Shown one piece after another: positions 5,415 through 10,538 of a stretch of 10,538 nucleotides of DNA (the stretch's first letter is position 1; each line of letters begins with the position of its first letter). The translations under genes and the position numbers were made by a program. The notes under the pieces were generated by a model, which worked only from the letters and a program-made list of their open reading frames with translations, made no database searches and was not told the origin of the DNA. Source of the DNA: Actinomycetes bacterium (GTDB taxonomy: Bacteria > Actinomycetota > Actinomycetes > Actinomycetales > Cellulomonadaceae). Location: assembly GCA_023461115.1 (NCBI GenBank), contig JAEWOA010000116.1, forward strand, positions 1 through 10,538, given 5' to 3'.

Positions 5415-6349
5415 GCCGCATCGCCGAGTCGCTCTTCTGGATCGGCCGGTACGTGGAGCGCGCCGACGACACCGCGCGCCTGCTCGACGTCCACCTGCAG
5501 AACCTCCTCGAGGACCCGTGGGCGGCCGAGGATCTGGCGTGCCGGTCGCTGCTGTCAGTGATGGACCTGCCGGCGCCGCCGCCGGACATCGAGGTGGGCC
5601 GGTCCGCGGTGCTCGAGATGCTGGCGTACGACCGGGTGGCGCCGAGCGCGATCGCGGGCGCCCTCGTCGCGGCCCGGGAGAACGCCCGGCGCGCGCGCGA
5701 GGTGATCTCGACCGAGCTGTGGGAGTGCCTGAACACGACGTGGAACCAGCTCCCGTCGCACATGCGGCCCGCGCGCCCGCACGACTACTTCACGTGGGTG
5801 CGGGAGCGCGCCGCGATGGTCGCGGGGATCATCGACTCGGCGACGTCGCGCGACGAGACCTGGGCGTTCGTCGTGCTGGGCCGCTCGATCGAGCGCGCCG
5901 ACATGACCGCGCGCCTGCTGACCACGCGCGTGCTCGCGGGCTCGGCCGGGCCGGGCTGGACGACCATGCTGCGGTCGTGCGGCGCGCACGAGGCGTTCCT
6001 GCGCACCTACCGCGGCGCGGCGTCCGACGAGCGTGCCGCCGGGTTCCTCCTGCTCGACCGCCTGTTCCCGCGCTCGATCGTCTTCGCGCTCACGCAGGCG
6101 GACGAGTGCCTGGCCGCGCTCGAGCCCGTCGCGGACCGCGCGTCGTCGCGTGCCACGATCGACGACGCCCGCCGGCACATCGGCCGCGTCCGCACCAGCC
6201 TGGAGTACCGGCCGCTGGCCGACGTGCTCGTGTCCTTGCCGGCCGAGATGCAACACGTGCAGCGCGCGTGCTCGGCCGCGTCCGACGCCGTGCGGGGCCG
6301 GTACTTCCCGGCGCTCGCGGCCACCACCTGGGTGGGGGAGAACCTGTGA
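5408..6349 (+). CDS. Alpha-E domain protein (ATP-grasp partner)
   Basis: This 313-residue, all-helical protein is the alpha-E family partner that almost always accompanies the circularly permuted ATP-grasp gene. Its biochemical role is unknown. Comparative genomics places it with amide- or peptide-forming ligases, so it may carry, bind or modify the product. It opens with the family hallmark MLSRIAESLFWIGRYVERAD. The same pattern recurs: GRYVERADDTARL (13-25) and GRSIERADMTARL (158-170), which points to an internal duplication. Other conserved stretches are LWECLNTTWNQLP (104-116) and RTSLEYRPLADVL (262-274). It lacks membrane segments and a signal peptide. ATG 5408 overlaps the upstream stop by seven bases and has no obvious ribosome binding site, so translation probably depends on the ATP-grasp gene. 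Its stop overlaps the transglutaminase start by four bases. Confidence 0.93.
   Translation: MLSRIAESLFWIGRYVERADDTARLLDVHLQNLLEDPWAAEDLACRSLLSVMDLPAPPPDIEVGRSAVLEMLAYDRVAPSAIAGALVAARENARRAREVISTELWECLNTTWNQLPSHMRPARPHDYFTWVRERAAMVAGIIDSATSRDETWAFVVLGRSIERADMTARLLTTRVLAGSAGPGWTTMLRSCGAHEAFLRTYRGAASDERAAGFLLLDRLFPRSIVFALTQADECLAALEPVADRASSRATIDDARRHIGRVRTSLEYRPLADVLVSLPAEMQHVQRACSAASDAVRGRYFPALAATTWVGENL
6334..6340 (+). promoter_or_regulatory. Strong ribosome binding site for the transglutaminase gene
   Basis: GGGGGAG ends five bases before GTG 6346, inside the end of the alpha-E gene. It is the clearest Shine-Dalgarno sequence in the operon and fixes the start of the third gene, which may therefore be translated independently of its neighbours. 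Confidence 0.7.
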
Positions 6350-7185
6350 GCCGGTTGCGCGTGGTGCACACGTCGAGGTTCCGGTACGCCGGGCCGGTCG
6401 TGGCGTCGTACAACGAGGCGCGCATGACGCCGACCTCCCACGGCGGCCAGCGCGTCGTCTCGTCTCGCCTGCGCGTGGAGCCGCACACCTGGAGCAGGGA
6501 CTTCACGGACTACTGGGGCACCGCGGTCACGGCGTTCGAGGTGCTCGACCCGCACGAGGAGATGGTGGTCCGCGCCGAGCACGTCGTGGACCTCGAGCCG
6601 GCCACCCGCCCAGCGCGCGACGTCGACTGGAGCGAGCTGTGGCGCCCGGACGTCGTGGACGACCTCGCCGAGTTCCTGGCGGACACGCCGACGACGGTCG
6701 CGCCGGTCGAGGTCGTCGGGCTCGCGCTGGAGTGCGGCGCCGGCCTCAGCCCCGCCGAGGCCGCCGAGGCCGTGTGCCGGCGCGTGCGCGACGAGCTCGA
6801 GTACATCCCGGGTGTGACGACCGCGCACACCCCGGCCGCCGAGGCGTGGGAGGCGCGCGCGGGCGTGTGCCAGGACATCGCGCACCTCGCGGTCGGGGCG
6901 CTGCACGCGCTCGGGGTGCCCGCGCGGTACGTGTCGGGCTACCTGCACCCGGCCACCGACGCGCGAGTCGGGCAGCCGGTGGTCGGCCAATCGCACGCGT
7001 GGGTCGAGTGGTACGTCGGCGAGTGGGTGGGATTCGATCCGACGAACCGCATCGCGGTCGGCGAGTCGCACGTGGTGCTCGGCCGCGGGCGGTCCTACGA
7101 CGACGTGCCGCCGCTGCGGGGGATCTACGCGGGCGCGGGCACGCAGGATCTCTCGGTCGAGGTCCAGATCACGCGCGAGGCCTGA
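6346..7185 (+). CDS. Transglutaminase-like cysteine protein
   Basis: The 279-residue product has a bacterial transglutaminase N-terminal region (about residues 2-85, from RLRVVHTSRFRYAGPVVASY) followed by a transglutaminase core. The catalytic triad is intact: C175 in AGVCQDIAHL, H217 in SHAWVEWYV and D231 in GFDPTNRI. The segment VRDELEYIPGVTTAHTPA before the Cys is typical of this family. Such proteins may cleave peptides or form amide bonds; in this operon the enzyme probably trims or transfers the product of the ATP-grasp ligase, which is inference. There is no signal peptide or membrane segment, so it should act in the cytoplasm. GTG 6346 overlaps the alpha-E stop (GTGA) and has a strong ribosome binding site. 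It ends the operon and converges with the next gene, leaving seven bases between stop codons. Confidence 0.95.
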   Translation: MSRLRVVHTSRFRYAGPVVASYNEARMTPTSHGGQRVVSSRLRVEPHTWSRDFTDYWGTAVTAFEVLDPHEEMVVRAEHVVDLEPATRPARDVDWSELWRPDVVDDLAEFLADTPTTVAPVEVVGLALECGAGLSPAEAAEAVCRRVRDELEYIPGVTTAHTPAAEAWEARAGVCQDIAHLAVGALHALGVPARYVSGYLHPATDARVGQPVVGQSHAWVEWYVGEWVGFDPTNRIAVGESHVVLGRGRSYDDVPPLRGIYAGAGTQDLSVEVQITREA

Positions 7186-7192
7186 GTCCGCG

Positions 7193-7900
7193 TCAGGGCG
7201 TGAGTCGGCGGCCGAGCGCGTCGTCGAGCAGCTCACGGTCGCCTTCGACGGCCAGGGCCTCGTCGTCCGCGCGCAGCCGGCCCCAGAGCAGGAGCGCGAG
7301 CGAGCGCGCCGGGCCGCGGACGGTGACGGCGGTCTCGTGGCCGGCGGTCTCGGCGGCCTCGAACACCCAGCCGGCGCCGGCGTCGTCGGCGACGAGCGCG
7401 ATGCGCTGCGGCAGCGCGGCCATGCGGTCGAGCCGCACCTGGCGTGGCTGCATGACCGTCACGACCTCGTCGACCGTGTCCGCCCACACCTGCGGCGCCA
7501 CCTCGACGGGGAGGCCGACGGGCGCGCGCAGGTCGTGCAGGTGGACGAGCGTCTCGTGCAGTTGGCGCCGGCGCCACCACGACGCCGGGCCGTTGCCCAC
7601 GAGCGTCCACGAGACCGCGTCCGGCCCCAGCTCGGCCAGCGTGTCGCGCAGCTCCTTGGCGTACTCGGCGTAGAACTCGTCGAGCACGAACGGCCCGCGC
7701 CCGAGGGGCGTCTCCTGCTGGCGGCGCGCCTGCGCGGCCGCCCAATGGTGGATTCGGGCGAGATGGACGACGAGGTTGGAGACGCGCCAGCGGGGCAGCC
7801 ACGGGATCGGGGTGGCCGGGTCGACCAGGGGGATCGTGGCCGCGAACTCGTCCTGCAGCCCCACCAGCAGAGCGAGGTGGTCGAGCTCGGGGCGCGGCAT
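7193..7900 (-). CDS. DinB/mycothiol-dependent maleylpyruvate isomerase-like protein
   Basis: This 235-residue protein belongs to the actinobacterial DinB/MDMPI superfamily, whose four-helix bundle binds a metal and in some members uses mycothiol as cofactor. The ligand pattern is present: H46 in VSNLVVHLARIHHW, and E116 and H120 in QLHETLVHLHDLRA. These match the His, Glu and His that bind zinc in characterised mycothiol-dependent maleylpyruvate isomerase. D123 completes the typical HxxD ending. A C-terminal domain (about residues 160-235, with VTVRGPARSLALLLWGR) is like the one that follows the bundle in many relatives. Two starts are possible. ATG 7900 is preferred because GAGG lies nine bases upstream, while ATG 7909 has a purine run directly against it. 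The true reaction is unknown; most relatives are unassigned. It is divergent from lepA by 114 bases. Confidence 0.85.
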   Translation of the reverse strand: MPRPELDHLALLVGLQDEFAATIPLVDPATPIPWLPRWRVSNLVVHLARIHHWAAAQARRQQETPLGRGPFVLDEFYAEYAKELRDTLAELGPDAVSWTLVGNGPASWWRRRQLHETLVHLHDLRAPVGLPVEVAPQVWADTVDEVVTVMQPRQVRLDRMAALPQRIALVADDAGAGWVFEAAETAGHETAVTVRGPARSLALLLWGRLRADDEALAVEGDRELLDDALGRRLTP

Positions 7901-7942
7901 GGTCCACATCCTCGCGCGCCCGAGTCCCGCGTGCGACGTGGG

Positions 7943-7963
7943 ACCATGGTGGCGCGCATGCGC
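7943..7963. repeat. Two adjacent perfect palindromes upstream of lepA
   Basis: ACCATGGT (7943-7950) and GCGCATGCGC (7954-7963) lie three bases apart in the spacer between the divergent MDMPI-like gene and lepA. Both contain an ATG in the lepA frame. They could form an operator, but short palindromes are frequent in DNA of this composition. Confidence 0.3.
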
Positions 7964-8014
7964 CCGCCGCGTGCGCGCGTCCACCGCCTCGACCACACCG
8001 GGAGCCTGTCCTCC

Positions 8015-9891
<1,877 letters not shown>

Positions 9892-9895
<4 letters not shown>

Positions 9896-10538
9896 GCGCC
9901 ACCGTGCCGTGGGCGCAGCTCCGCCGCCGGTTCGCCGCGCTGCACGAGTCGGGGACGTTCGTCATCCCGAACCCGTGGGACGTGGGCTCCGCGCGGCTGC
10001 TCGAGCACGCCGGCTTCCCGGCGCTCGCGACGACGAGCTCGGGCCTCGCGTGGTCGCTCGGCACGGTGGACCAGTCGGTGACGCGCGTCCAGCTGCTCGC
10101 GCACGTGCGCGCGCTGACCGCGGCGGTCGGCGTGCCGGTGAGCGTCGACGCCGAGCGCGGCTATGCCGACGACCCCGCCGGGGTCGCCGAGACCGTCGGG
10201 CTGCTGCGGGACGCGGGCGCCGCGGGCTGCTCGATCGAGGACTACGACCCTGCGCTCGGCGTGGTGGTCCCGCTCTCCGACGCGGTCGAGCGAGTCGCCG
10301 CGGCCGCCGACGCGGCGCACGCCGGTGACCCGCTCGTGCTCACCGCGCGTTGCGAGAACCTGCTCTACGACGCGGGCGACCTCGACGACACGATCGCGCG
10401 GCTGCGGGCCTACGCCGCTGCGGGCGCCGACTGCGTCTACGCGCCGGGGCTCGCCACGGCCGAAGACGTCGCGACCGTCGTGCGCGCGGTCGGCGTGCCG
10501 GTCAACGTGCTCGCGTGGCCGGAGGGTCCGTCGGCGCC
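9892..10538 (+). CDS. Isocitrate lyase/phosphoenolpyruvate mutase family protein (3' partial)
   Basis: The first 215 residues are in the window, and the frame is open to the last base. The protein is a TIM-barrel member of the isocitrate lyase/PEP mutase superfamily, which makes or breaks C-C or P-C bonds next to a carboxylate with Mg2+. Landmarks are FVIPNPWDVGSARLLEHAG (23-41), ALATTSSGLAWSLG (44-57), VSVDAERGY (83-91) with D86 and E88, CSIEDYDP (113-120), LTARCEN (150-156) and GADCVYAPG (178-186). The catalytic KKCGH motif of true isocitrate lyase is absent, so glyoxylate-cycle function is unlikely; substrate unknown. At the position where relatives usually read ARTD, it has ARCE. GTG 9892 overlaps the lepA stop by four bases (GTGA), so the two genes are probably co-translated. 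Confidence 0.88.

Noticed and set aside
7181..7197. Inverted repeat CCTGA...TCAGG between the transglutaminase and MDMPI-like genes as a bidirectional terminator
   Set aside because: Two facing TGA stop codons are automatically complementary, so most of the symmetry is expected. The stem is only five pairs with no U-tract.

Overview
The window is uniformly GC-rich DNA with many GTG starts and four-base start/stop overlaps. It carries the actinobacterial gene neighbourhood holA - rpsT - lepA. The EF4/LepA sequence and the general gene content suggest a Micrococcales-type actinobacterium, possibly Cellulomonadaceae. That placement comes from memory of the families, not from a search.

Layout from left to right: the last codons of a membrane-type protein (position suggests ComEC), a strong hairpin, then holA (DNA polymerase III delta subunit) on +. 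Convergent to it on - is a two-gene unit of EAL-domain proteins. The downstream gene keeps the catalytic residues of a c-di-GMP phosphodiesterase, while the upstream gene has lost the metal-binding Asp pair and Asn. Upstream of this unit lie three copies of a short motif spaced exactly 22 bp apart, and then rpsT (S20) with a 12-bp terminator stem. Next on - is a PemK/MazF-like protein with an N-terminal extension and no partner antitoxin.

Divergent from the MazF-like gene is a tightly overlapping + strand operon: a circularly permuted ATP-grasp ligase, an alpha-E protein and a transglutaminase-like protein with an intact Cys-His-Asp triad. This is a widespread but poorly characterised set, predicted to make and process a peptide or amide-linked product. 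The 55-bp divergent spacer holds a 16-bp near-perfect palindrome flanked by two TANNNT elements. Each element sits seven bases from a start codon, so both genes look leaderless and may share one operator. This spacer and the operon are the most interesting part of the window.

The right part holds a DinB/MDMPI-like metal-binding protein on - (convergent with the transglutaminase, 7-bp gap), then lepA (EF4) on +. The lepA stop overlaps the start of an isocitrate lyase/PEP mutase family gene that runs off the window. Housekeeping genes (holA, rpsT, lepA) therefore alternate with accessory genes. No tRNA, rRNA, CRISPR array or insertion sequence was seen, and no gene-free stretch exceeds 300 bases.
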